Assembly: GCA_049999805.1 (NCBI GenBank) | Contig: JBNGIO010005977.1 | Span: 1-37,076, forward strand | Reading direction: 5' to 3' | Length of the DNA: 37,076 nucleotides | Source of the DNA: Folioceros fuciformis | Taxonomy: Eukaryota > Anthocerotophyta > Anthocerotopsida > Anthocerotales | In this document: positions 9,933-20,031 of the stretch, in pieces | How the letters are laid out: every line of letters begins with the position of its first letter | Numbering within the stretch: position 1 is the first letter of the stretch | Position numbers and translations under genes: made by a program | The notes under the pieces: generated by a model | The model's input: only the letters and a program-made list of their open reading frames with translations | The model's database searches: none | Told to the model about the DNA's origin: nothing

Positions 9933-12413
9933 ATGGCGAGTGCGGCGCAGGAGATTCAAAAGTCGGAAGATGGGTCCCTGGATTACAGGGGTCGCGCGGC
10001 TGATAAAAGACGAACTGGACGATGGAAATCTACTCCGCTCATCTTCGGTATGCAGCAACATGTTGCTGCCTGTGTCTGAAATGCTTGGAGTCGTGTTACG
10101 CGGTCATGACTGATGAACAGCTCCTTCTTGCTTCTGTCATGGGAGTTCACGGTTGAGATCAATGGTCTGCAACTCTGTCAGACTGGACTGGGTATTAGAC
10201 AAGGACATGATTTCTTGCTTCATTCTTGCAATCGATTTCTGTCGCAAGGCTTTGACGACCGTTTCGTCAGATGTCTGCTCTGCTACACAAAGCATGACAT
10301 GTATACAGGTCCATCTGATGTAGACCACCTGACGGATTGGAGTCTTGTCCGAGTGCCAGTGATTGAAACAGTGGAGAGAATGTCTACACTGGGAATTGCC
10401 GTGAACCTGGTGACGTACCTGGGGAAGAACATGCACCTGGCGGTTCCAGAATCCGCCAACATTGTGACAAACTATCTGGGAACCTCCTTCATGTGCTGCC
10501 TGATAGGAGGCTTTGTGGCTGACACCTATCTGGGCCGCTACCGCACAATCGTAGTCTCAGCGATCATCCAGTGCTCGGTAAGACGGACGGGCCATGCGTC
10601 GGCTCACATTCATGAATGTGTGCAGGTTGCGTTGCTCACATTCTGTACGCGTTTCACAGGGCATGATTCTTCTCGCACTGTCAGCATCGCTGCCAGCATT
10701 GAGACCGCCCAGTTGCACTCCACCTCTCTGCAAGCCTGCTCACGGTGTGGTGCTGACATGTTTCTTCGCCGCCCTTTACCTCATGGCCATTGGTACTGGT
10801 GGAATCAAGTCCAACGTCTCTGCTTTCGGCGCCGACCAGTTCGATGACAAAGACCCCTACGAGAAAAGGCAGCTTGTCTACTACTTCAACGCCTTCTTCT
10901 GCTTCATCTCCATTGGGTCCATGCTGGCCGTGACTTTCTCCGTGCTTCTCCAGGTAAACGTTTTGCCGAGATATGCAAGTGTCTTGGTCATAGAAGTTCC
11001 AGAATGGAAGCATAAGGGTCACATCGTAAGCATTGGAGCGTCTCATCGTGGGCTGCCGCAGGAACAATACGGGCGAGGATGGGGCTATGGAGTGTCAGCG
11101 GCAGCTATGCTTTCAGCCATCACCTTATTCCTTACAGGGTCTCCGTTGTTCCGGTTCAAACCTCCAAAGGGCAGTCCTGTTATTCAAGTTCTCAGAGTGC
11201 TGGTGGCAGCTGTGAGAAACCGCAACCTGGAATTGCCATCCGATCCTATGAAGCTGTATGAGACAAGTTTCAAAGTAGGAGACCAAAAAGCGAATCAGAA
11301 GATCAGCCACACAAACCAATTCAGGTACCTCACCTTGCTAATCCAATTGACTCCAACCTTGCATTCTAAGCCTCCAGTACTACTGACATCACGCCCATGC
11401 GGGTTGGTGCAGATTTTTGGACAAGGCAGCAATACTTGTGCCGCAGGACCCTGAATCAGGCAAGGATTGGAGCCCATGGAGGCTCTGTACAGTGACAGAG
11501 GTGGAGGAGATCAAAGTGATGATCAGGCTGCTCCCCATCTGGGCAAGCACCATCCTCTTCTACACTGCATACGCACAGCAGCAAACATTCTCAGTGGAGC
11601 AGGGTACCACTATGGATCGCAGCCTGGGCAGGATCCAGATCCCTGCAGCCTCCATGGGAGCCTTCCTACAAGGGGGGATCATCGTGACTGTGGCCTCGTA
11701 TGACAAATTCGTCATCCCTCTGGTAACCAACATCCCCAGCAGCGTGCTCCCTTCCCCCTAACTCTCCCACCTGCGCAAACTTCAAGCTCACGCGTCCATC
11801 CTTCCTTGTGCAGGGAAGGAAGATCACCAAAACACAAAAAGGCATCACCTCACTGCAACGAATCGCAATCGGGCTCCTCCTGGCCGTGATCGGCATGGCA
11901 GTGGCAGCCTTGGTGGAGATCAAACGCCAGAAAGTAGCCCAGTCGCACGGACTGACAGCAGCCACCAGCTCAGGCGGCACCCAAATCGTGCCCATGAGCA
12001 TCGCCTGGCTCATCCTCCAGTTTCTCATTGTGGGCATCGGAGAAGGTTTCATCTACGTCGGGCAGTTAGACTTCTTCTACAACGAAGCACCTGCCTCCAT
12101 GAAAAGCATGGCAGCCGGGCTGTTCCTCAGTACCATCGCCCTTGGCTTCTTCAGCAGCACTCTCCTGGTGGGTGCCGTGAAGATGGCCACCCGAAGCCCA
12201 AGCAAACCCAATGGCTGGCTGGATAACAACCTCAACGTCTCCCGCCTGTCCGATTTCTACTGGCTCCTCTCCCTGCTCATCTTCGTCAACACCCTTGCCT
12301 ACTGGCTGTGTGCCAAGTGGTACAAGTACAAAGTGCCCGTTGCAGATGCCTCTCCAGAACACCAACTCCAACAAGTGGAGCTTCAAACAGCAATCATGGA
12401 GTATGAGCAGTGA
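9933..12413 (+). CDS. NPF (NRT1/PTR family) transporter, NPF-2
   Basis: Second NPF gene on the same strand as NPF-1, best read as an NPF6/NRT1.1-like proton-coupled transporter of unknown substrate. Exons: 9933-10047, 10360-10577, 10660-10953, 11062-11324, 11413-11722, 11814-12413, coding for 599 aa with phases that agree at every junction. It starts MASAAQEIQKSEDGSLDYRG, a classic NPF N-terminus, so the start is firm. The ExxER motif is ETVER at residues 41-45. Other marks are GGFVADTYLGRYRTI, GTGGIKSNVSAFGADQFDD and GQLDFFYNEAP. The Thr101-equivalent is kept, while the His356-equivalent is Tyr (TAYAQ). The first intron is the longest of the NPF set (312 bp). The last intron (11723-11813) splits an exon that is continuous in the other three paralogues. 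AATAAA at 12525 may serve as poly(A) signal. Confidence 0.92.
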
Positions 12414-13029
12414 AAGAAGGCTGTCACTCAGATCAAACAAGTACAAAGGAGGAAGAATTCAGAGGAGTGTCAGATTTGAGCTGCTTCCCTCATCAATTAG
12501 CATAGAAAAGCAAGAACATGGACCAATAAAAGAAGGTGTTAGATTTGCGCTCTTCCCATCCAATCATCCATTAGCATGCAACATATCACACGCAAGTTCG
12601 CTGCGTTGAACAGACTTGTATACATCAGATGTTGAACTTTGTGTTCTCTTTGTCTTAGCAGATGAAATATTTGATAGCGATAGAAATTGAGTTGTCTTGC
12701 ACCCTAGTGATATATACGATATTAATTCAACAGATAAATTCACTTACGGTATGTGCTTGTGACTAGTTGCCCCTCTACGACATGCACTGCTCCCTGTGGT
12801 ATGAGTGGAAGGAAAGTTGCACGTTTCACATGCAGACAAAGAAGCAGAGTAGCAGCAGCTTTGCAGGCGCCAGAATTCTGGGAAGCATGTGATGCAGTGG
12901 CTGGCTCCAGATCGGGTGTGGGGACTGCTTCAGGATAGGCCAGAGAAGAAGGTGGAGGCAGAGGAGGAGGAGGAGCAGGGGCAGGAGCAGGAGCAGGAGC
13001 AGGAGCGGAGTGATTCGAGCTTAGGCGGC
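12414..13029 (+). promoter_or_regulatory. Spacer between NPF-2 and SNX1
   Basis: Holds the 3' UTR of NPF-2 and the promoter and 5' UTR of SNX1. The SNX1 frame stays open upstream to an ATG at 12889, across a (GGAGCA)n-like purine repeat at about 12963-13003 that would encode a Glu/Gln run. Confidence 0.5.
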
Positions 13030-14268
13030 ATGAATTCGAGGAGGAGCTCGACGGTGGGTCCTGGGAGCCCCGGCAACTCATCGGGGCAGGAAGGGGAGCC
13101 GTTCCTGCTTGTCCAGGTCACTGATCCGGTGAAGCTCGGGAATGGAGTGCAGGCGTATGTTTCCTACAAAGTGAGCTCCAAGACGAACATGCTGGAGTAC
13201 CGGGGGCCGGAGAAGATTGTCATCCGAAGGTACAGCGACTTCGTGTGGCTGCACGACCGTCTGCTGGAGAAGTACAAGGGAGTGATCATACCGCCTCTGC
13301 CGGAGAAGAGCGCGGTGGAAAAGTTCCGCTTCAGCTCGGAGTTCATCGAGATCAGGAGGAAGGCCCTGGATGTGTATGCTAACCGGATTGCTGCGCATCC
13401 ACTGCTGCGGGCCAGCGAAGATCTGAGGAATTTCTTACAGGCGGATGAGGAGATCTGGAGCATGGAGAGGGCCAAGACTCACGATGGTGTGTTCAAGAGG
13501 AAGCCGAGCGAGTTCATGCAGATGTTTAAGGATGTGCAGAGTAAGGTGAGCGACGTGGTGCTGGGGAAGGAGAAGCCTGTGGAGGAGTTGGATCCTGAGA
13601 ATGAGAAGTGGAAACGGTATGTGGTGGAGCTGGAGGAGCACACGGCTGAGGTGCAGAAGCAGTCTTTCCGGCTGGTGAAGAGGTTGAAGGACAGCGGGGC
13701 GGCTCTGGAGGGTTTTGGGAAGTCCTCTAAAGGCCTTGGGTCTTGCGAGGAGCAACCTTTAGGTAAGGCTTTCCAGGAGCTGGGGAGCCGAGCCGAGCAG
13801 GTTTCTTACAAGATGCAGCAGCAGGCACAGGACGTGCTGATGAATTTTGAGGAGCCGTTGAAGGAGTTGGTAAGAACCATTCAGGCCAGTAAGGTTGTAT
13901 TGGCGGACAGAGCTCTGGCTTACAAGACGTATAGGGAACTGGCTGATGCTTGCAAGCTCAAGGAACTCAACTTGGAGAAGCTCAGGGTGCTCCGGGCAGA
14001 CAAGGTGCACGATGCTGAGATTGAACTAAGGGAGATGGTCATTCAATGTGATGAAGCCAAAGCACGCTATGATTCTATTGTAAGATTAATGGCGCAGGAA
14101 ATTGTTAGGTTTCAGGAATCCAAGACGAGAGATTTAGGGTTGGTCCTTCATGACTTTGCTCAAGAACAGGCTGCTTTTCATGTTGAATTGGCCAACATTT
14201 GGCGTAGTCTTCTGCCCACCTTGAGTGTGAATGGCACTGCTGACAGTAAAGCCCCTGTTTCCACCTAG
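13030..14268 (+). CDS. SNX1: Sorting nexin 1 (PX-BAR, retromer)
   Basis: Plant SNX1, a phosphoinositide-binding, membrane-bending protein of the endosomal retromer system that recycles vacuolar sorting receptors and auxin carriers. From ATG 13030 it has 412 aa, close to the roughly 400 aa of Arabidopsis SNX1. A 459-aa form from ATG 12889 would add a Glu/Gln-rich extension of low complexity, so I prefer the shorter start. The PX domain covers about residues 23-142, with the lipid-binding RRYSDF at 66-71 and PPLPEK at 88-93. The BAR-type helical region covers about 190-400 and includes DVQSKVSDVVLGKEKPVEE and MNFEEPLKELVR, both typical of plant SNX1. The coding region has no intron. It lies downstream of NPF-2 and convergent with pTAC2. 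Confidence 0.95.
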   Translation: MNSRRSSTVGPGSPGNSSGQEGEPFLLVQVTDPVKLGNGVQAYVSYKVSSKTNMLEYRGPEKIVIRRYSDFVWLHDRLLEKYKGVIIPPLPEKSAVEKFRFSSEFIEIRRKALDVYANRIAAHPLLRASEDLRNFLQADEEIWSMERAKTHDGVFKRKPSEFMQMFKDVQSKVSDVVLGKEKPVEELDPENEKWKRYVVELEEHTAEVQKQSFRLVKRLKDSGAALEGFGKSSKGLGSCEEQPLGKAFQELGSRAEQVSYKMQQQAQDVLMNFEEPLKELVRTIQASKVVLADRALAYKTYRELADACKLKELNLEKLRVLRADKVHDAEIELREMVIQCDEAKARYDSIVRLMAQEIVRFQESKTRDLGLVLHDFAQEQAAFHVELANIWRSLLPTLSVNGTADSKAPVST

Positions 14269-15121
14269 TCTTTCATTGGCATTTTTCATGGTGCGGACTG
14301 CCACTCGTGACTGCTTTGCCTTCGCCAATGACTCCTCTTCACAGCTGGTTAGCTTAGCTATCTTATGTTTGCCCATCACACCCATCAGACACCGGCATTT
14401 TTGGTGCAGAACCTGGGAACCTGTTGAATTCGGTTCAGTTGGAACCTGTTGTAACTGGTTCAAAAGGAATCGTGTTGTGAGTCAGGCTTCAGATGTAGAT
14501 TGGTGGTTGGCGGATCTGAGAAGAAATAGCAAGCAGGACATCTTTCATCAGGCAGGTCCCTATGTATAGTACTCCGCAATCCGAAAGATGACGGAGTGTC
14601 TGCGGCAATTTCTCTGAAAAGTTTACGGAAACCATTTTTGAGTTTTTAACGATTTGACTTTCATGATTTCTAATTATTTATTTAAAAAAAATCCACGTTT
14701 TCTACGACAAGCTCTCGATCTCCTTGGAATCGGAAACCCTAAACCGTCTTGGGAAAACATGAGTTGGGCGCAGGTTTGCACATCAGGGCTGCGTAAATAG
14801 ATAATAGCCCTGATAAAACTGTGTAATGTCGTGATCACGATGAACAAATGGCAATAACTTCCAGTTGCCGCCTAACCTTGTAGGCGTCCTACCTTGAGCA
14901 CCTCCGGCCGGTTGTTGTCCATGGGGAGGGAGCAAGGGTTCCCGGGTGGGATCTATACTGTTAAATATATGTACACGAGACGGATGCCTGTAACAGGTTG
15001 TCCTCGGGATGTCTGACAGATGCAGCCGAGCCTCTGAAGCACGCATGGAAATGCGTCCTAACCGAAGCCTGTGTGTAAAATAAGGCTGGCCTTGTAATGT
15101 ACAACTGCACAGACCCGTCCC
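14269..15121. other. Convergent spacer between SNX1 and pTAC2
   Basis: Contains the 3' ends of two converging genes. At 14734-14743 is AAACCCTAAA, a telo-box of the kind found in promoters of plant translation genes, followed 16 bp later by an ATG with a five-codon frame and a gt. No continuing gene was found on the plus strand. Otherwise nothing recognised. Confidence 0.45.
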
Positions 15122-18086
15122 CTATTTCGGAACATTGGACACGTCCTTTGTCCTTCTGCGACCAGGAGGTAATTTGGTTTCAGGACTCTTTTCCGGCAGA
15201 GGCTGATTCGTCAGCGCGAAGGTGTCCGCTGTTGTCGACTGTACGAGCCACGACTTCAAAACATCGCCGTGACTCACAATTCTACCTTCGTTCCAAGGAG
15301 CGAACTGAAAGGGCGCACCCAAGGATGTCAGGCTTGAGTAGATGGCGTTGGCCACCGGCAATTCCTTGACATCTGTTTCAGGGTCTAGAGCGCCCCACCT
15401 GGAATCAGCCACCACATTCGTGTGTGAGTCGATGCGAGGCAACTTCGATGAACACAGATGACAAAATCACTTGGACAACTCACTTTGTAACTATGCTTAG
15501 CACTGGAGGAAACTCCTCATCCAAACAAGCCGCCTCTCGAAGGTCATTCAGCCACACTGCCAAAGCTATTAGAGCAGCTCCTGTTCCCATCCTGCATACA
15601 CAAGAGCGTGTTGAGGACTGACACAAGTAATCTGTGAAGATCGTTTGGATGGTGACACAAAGGCAAGACACATCGAAATGACCACCAACCTGTGAATGTC
15701 GATGGACCACATTAAGGGGCTTCTATGATACGCCTCAGCAAAGACGCCCCTCCGTCTTGCCCCTTCAAGTACTAGCACACCCCGTTGCCTTTGGTTGAAC
15801 CCCCATAGCACTTCAAGAAGGCCACTAAAGAATACCATGTTGCTACCTACCCCATCCACTTTAAGATTGTCAAACTCGTGTTCCACCATCTGCCATTTTG
15901 TACCCACATCATACTTCCCCCTAATTAAACCTGAGACAACTACATGCAGCTCTGGCATCTTGTGTCCCTGCATTTCGTCTAGCAACTTGTGTGCATCGTC
16001 CCATCTAACGACAAAGACCACAATTATTTTATCAACCATCAACCAGAAAACAATAAGGTCCTCAATGCTCAGAACAGCACCGTCATCATAGATACCGCAA
16101 AACTCACCTACTACGCCTTGCACAGACAGCAAGCATGAGGCAGTATGAAGTTGCCTGGGGCACACCGCCGCCCTCCTTCATCTCTAAAAACTGGGCCTTT
16201 GCCTCGTCAAAGAGGCCCGCGTGACAATAAACACTCAAAAGCGCTTCATGAGTCTGTTGATTGGGCCGATGCCGAACCTCCAGCATGTCCTGAAAGATAG
16301 CTATGGCATCATTGTGCAAACCGACACGACCATAGGCCTGAATCAAGGAGTTGAATGTTCGAACAGACGCTGGAATGCTAGCCTCGTGCATGCTAACAAG
16401 AGTTGCTCCGGCCTCCTGATACAGGCCACCCCGAGCATATGTTTCGATAAGAGCATCATAGACACCCTGGTCTGGCTCACATTCGGCCTCCAGCATACTC
16501 CTGAAAGTGATCTCTGCCTCTTGATACATGGCTGCCTTCCCATAGGCATTGATCAGCCCAGTGTAAACCTCGGCAGTGGGATCCACATTGTTCTTCAACA
16601 TGTGCCTGTAGATCTGGGTGGCCTCCTTATGGAGTCCCCCTTTCCCACAAGAGTACAGCAGCCCTGTGTAGGTCACCATATTAGGCTCCACACCTCCATC
16701 CAGCATATCATGGAAAAGACTGATTGACTCTCTGAAGTAGCCTCCCTGTCCAAAAACTTGGATCAGGGTGTTATAAGTTACCACATTGGGATCTGTCCCT
16801 CTGTTCTTCATGTCTAGAAAAAGACCTCTCACCTCATCGTAGCTGCCATGTTTACCATAGGCTTCCAACAACGTACTATATGTGCTCACGTCAGGTGGGC
16901 ATCCTGCCTCCTGCATCTGCTTGAAAACCGCAGCAGCTGCCCCGATAGTTCCGGCCTTGGCATAAGCCTCTATCAACACATTATACGCCAACACATCAGG
17001 AACGTTTCCGGCCCTTTCCATTTCCCTCAGCAGCTCAGCAGCACCCTCATACAGTCCAGCGCGACCGTACGTGTCAACCAGCGACGTGTAAGTAATGAGG
17101 TCAGGCACAACACCAGCCTCATTCATGGTCCTGAACACCATTCCCGCCTCCTCCACAAGACCCCTGCTGCTGCAGGCACTGAGCAGGGTGTTGTAAGTGA
17201 TGATATCCGGTTGTATTCCCTCGTGTCTCATCTGTGCAAAGAGCCCTAGCAACCCCTCCCAATCAAGCCCCCCCTTGGCACACGCGTTGATCACCGTGTT
17301 ATAGGTGATCAAATTAGGAGTCACCCGCTCCCTCTTCATCCGGGCCAGCAGAGCAAGCGAGGCCTGGTGCTGTCCGTTCCTACCATACGCATTGATCAAT
17401 GCGGTGAATGAATACACATTCCACTCCACGTCATTGGCAGGCATCTCCTCAAACAGTTCCGAACACTTCTCCAACAACCCCTCCCTTCCCATGATCCCTA
17501 TAACGATGGTGTAGATATGTTCATTGGGCTTGCACCACTGCTGACGCTGCATGTACTTGAACAGCCGCAAGGATCTGTGCCAGTCCCCTCGCTGAGCGAA
17601 TTCCCGAAAAATGAGCGAGAAGTCCTGCATCGACAGCCGGTTCCTGAAGCTCTCCATGCACCTGGCTATGCTTCCCCTGGGCGCCAGGGCACTCAACTGG
17701 TTGATTGCGTTCTCAACGTCGTAGCTGTACTTCCCCTTCTCCACCTCCATGACCTCCACCTGAGCCTTGGCCGTCTTAGGTGGCGGACCTGACGGTTTTC
17801 CCTGTCTCCCTCCACCATCCTTCTGCTGCGAATTCACCACTTCTGTCCGCTCTTGATACACCGTCACCGAGCTCACCACCAGCCCCCTGCTCTGAATCCT
17901 GTTCCTCAAGCTCCTGCTGCTGCCAAAGCTGCTGCTGCTGCTGCTCCACATCATCCCCAGGCAGGGGCAGCGAGACCCCACCTCCTGCCATCTCCCGCTG
18001 CTCAAACTGTAGATTTTTCCTGAAAGGTTGGGCTGGAGCAACCCCCAGGGCAAACAGTCTTGCCGCCAGCACTGCTGCACGGCCAT
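15122..18086 (-). CDS. PTAC2: pTAC2-like PPR-SMR protein of plastid transcription
   Basis: Homologue of plastid transcriptionally active chromosome protein 2 (PAP2), a subunit associated with the plastid-encoded RNA polymerase and needed for chloroplast gene expression. Exons in gene order: 18086-16108, 16004-15690, 15591-15484, 15398-15122, giving 892 aa (Arabidopsis about 860). The N-terminus is basic and Ser-rich (residues about 1-60), as in a chloroplast transit peptide. About 14 PPR motifs of 35 residues run from about residue 165 to 680, for example ITYNTLLSACSSRGLVEEA. The C-terminal part, spliced from three short exons, matches pTAC2: RWDDAHKLLDEM, then WSIDIHRMGTGAALIALAVW and VTKWG of the SMR-like domain, and a final NEGRI segment. 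The SMR TGxG loop reads TKWG. As a plain ORF the gene seems to stop at 16104, but a strong donor (gtgagt) precedes that stop. Confidence 0.93.
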
Positions 18087-18393
18087 AGCTCTGCCTCACA
18101 GCCACCTGTCGGGCCTCATTGTGACCACAGCCCGCACAAGCCCAGCCAGCTTAGGGCGCAATGTCGTGCCTCTCCTGTATTTCGGTCGAGTGCAAGTGGT
18201 CGTTGCGGAATTCGATCTCGCCGTGTTGAGTTTCCTCTAACACAGTTTCCTTTCTCTGTAATTACAGTTCCCCACTATGTATATACGTTCACAAGGACTC
18301 TCGCAGCTTTTACCTGTTGCAAAATTTTTGATTTGTGTGCGCTTGAGGTGGACTGAAATTCTGGGAGCGCTTCCGCCATCAGAGCTTTAGCTG
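18087..18393. promoter_or_regulatory. Divergent promoter between pTAC2 and the G-patch gene
   Basis: Only 307 bp separate the two start codons, so both promoters and both 5' UTRs must share this stretch. No clear TATA box is seen near either gene. Confidence 0.65.
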
Positions 18394-19560
18394 ATGGACG
18401 AGCAAGGTGCCAATGGAGGGGGAGGCGGGAAGAAATCTGCTGTGACCCTCAGCTTCAAGCGGAAACCAGGCAGCACGGTCAAGGTGGTGGAGAAAGTGAA
18501 GGAGGACCAGCCCCGAGAGGGAGTGGAAATATTAACGGCCTACGATGCGGAGGTTGCGTCAAGGAAGACGCTACCAGCTCTCAAGGTGATTCCCAAGCAG
18601 GAGAACACATGGCGACCCGAAAGGAGACTGAAGAACTTCACCGTAGAGGCGGAGATCACTGCAGAGGCGACCGATGCCAGGTTTGAGGCAGAAACCCTGC
18701 CGTCAGGTCCAAAACCTGATGTGCAGTATGGCCTGACTGTGCGGGATGGTGGTGCGGGGCAGCGGGATGAACTGAGGGCAGTGTCTAGCGGCGATGCGGA
18801 AGGGGAGGCGTTGCGAAAGGATTTGCAAGAGCTGCCGGACGAGTCCTCTCTGGAGGCATATGAGAGGATGCCCATAGAGGATTTCGGGGAGGCTTTGCTG
18901 AGGGGGATGGGGTGGGAGAAGGGCAAGCCAATAGGGCGGAGATGTAAGGAGGTCGTGGAGCCTGTTCAGTACAGCAGGCGGGAGCAGCGGCTAGGGCTGG
19001 GAGCGAAGCCTGTGCCTGTGGAGATTGCCAAGAAGTCAGGGGGCCGAAGAGGGGACAGGGATATGGGACCTCCGGCTCCTGCGGAGCGTGGTGATAGCAG
19101 GGGCTTTGGTAGAACATCTCAAAACGGGAGCTCGGAGAGAGTGACAGATCGGGGGAGCAGTCAGAGGGCGGCGGATCGGGTAAGTAGTCTGAGAAATTCT
19201 GACTCACGGGAAAGCAGAGGGCGGAGTTGGTCTAATGATGGGGCGTCCGTTGAGGGTAGAGGGAGACGCTCGGATCATAGTCCAGCACGAGATTGCGGGG
19301 CTCAGGACTTGGATGGTCCATCAGGTCTGGAGAACGATCACAGAACTAGAGAAATGGCCAGGCGAAGGAGTGACTCAAATTTTGATCAACCAGCTCATAG
19401 CAGAAGAGGAGGCAACAATGACGACGAAATGATAAGAAGACATCGGGATCGTGAACATGAGGAGAGTAGAAGCAGTTCGTACGATGTGCCTAGGGACAGG
19501 AATTCGAGAAGCAGGCAGTCAGATCGGTCCTCGCACTCAGAAAAAAGGAGGAGGGACTGA
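18394..19560 (+). CDS. G-patch splicing factor, Spp2/GPKOW (MOS2) type, without KOW domains
   Basis: Intronless 388-aa protein. The G-patch at about residues 157-205 (YERMPIEDFGEALLRGMGW, then GRRCKEVVEPVQY and RREQRLGLGA) is of the Spp2/GPKOW/MOS2 subtype, which docks on the DEAH helicase Prp2/DHX16 of the spliceosome. The N-terminus has LSFKRKPGS and WRPERRLKNF, short motifs also seen in this family. After residue 215 the protein is low-complexity Arg/Ser/Asp/Gly, like an RS-rich tail. Plant MOS2 and animal GPKOW carry two KOW domains after the G-patch and I see none here. It may be a KOW-less Spp2-like form, or the downstream half has been lost. No frameshifted KOW was seen in the next 470 bp. 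Confidence 0.85.
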   Translation: MDEQGANGGGGGKKSAVTLSFKRKPGSTVKVVEKVKEDQPREGVEILTAYDAEVASRKTLPALKVIPKQENTWRPERRLKNFTVEAEITAEATDARFEAETLPSGPKPDVQYGLTVRDGGAGQRDELRAVSSGDAEGEALRKDLQELPDESSLEAYERMPIEDFGEALLRGMGWEKGKPIGRRCKEVVEPVQYSRREQRLGLGAKPVPVEIAKKSGGRRGDRDMGPPAPAERGDSRGFGRTSQNGSSERVTDRGSSQRAADRVSSLRNSDSRESRGRSWSNDGASVEGRGRRSDHSPARDCGAQDLDGPSGLENDHRTREMARRRSDSNFDQPAHSRRGGNNDDEMIRRHRDREHEESRSSSYDVPRDRNSRSRQSDRSSHSEKRRRD

Positions 19561-20031
19561 ACTATGTTTGTAGGAGCTGAACATTTCAGCTCATTCTGAA
19601 GCCTCAGGAAACTTTTAGAAACGTGGCACCAAATAGTGAAACGAGGTAGAGTAGTCCAAGCTTTATCTGGGCTTACTGCAACATGAGAGCTTGCGAACAA
19701 AACTCGGAACTTCAGCCAAGACGTGGGTATCAATCAGTCTTGGGCACCTCACTTACTTCCTTCACACAAACGTGAACAGCCAGCTATCGGTCCTAAGCGG
19801 CTACTGGGCGCATTAGGACCAATCTGCAAGATGTTACGAAGAGGGTGGTACCTGACTTGCTAATCTACTGATCTGCCATTTGTACCGCGCAATGGCCTAA
19901 ACCTCTAGATGCGCCTCAAGGATCGACAGACAAAACAAATCTATCTCACGGGCCAAAGGTATGCTGAACTTCCGTACAGAAAAGTACTGCAAAAACGAGA
20001 GGCGAAGGTACAGTGTTCACCTGAGCCCGCC
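19561..20031. other. Spacer between G-patch gene and eIF3i pseudogene
   Basis: 3' flank of the G-patch gene. No gene, repeat or RNA recognised. Homology between the two eIF3i copies begins only at the stop codon at 20032. Confidence 0.5.

Noticed and set aside
15569-16165. Separate 198-aa minus-strand gene
   Set aside because: Its middle part is exon 2 of pTAC2 and the remainder reads through introns.
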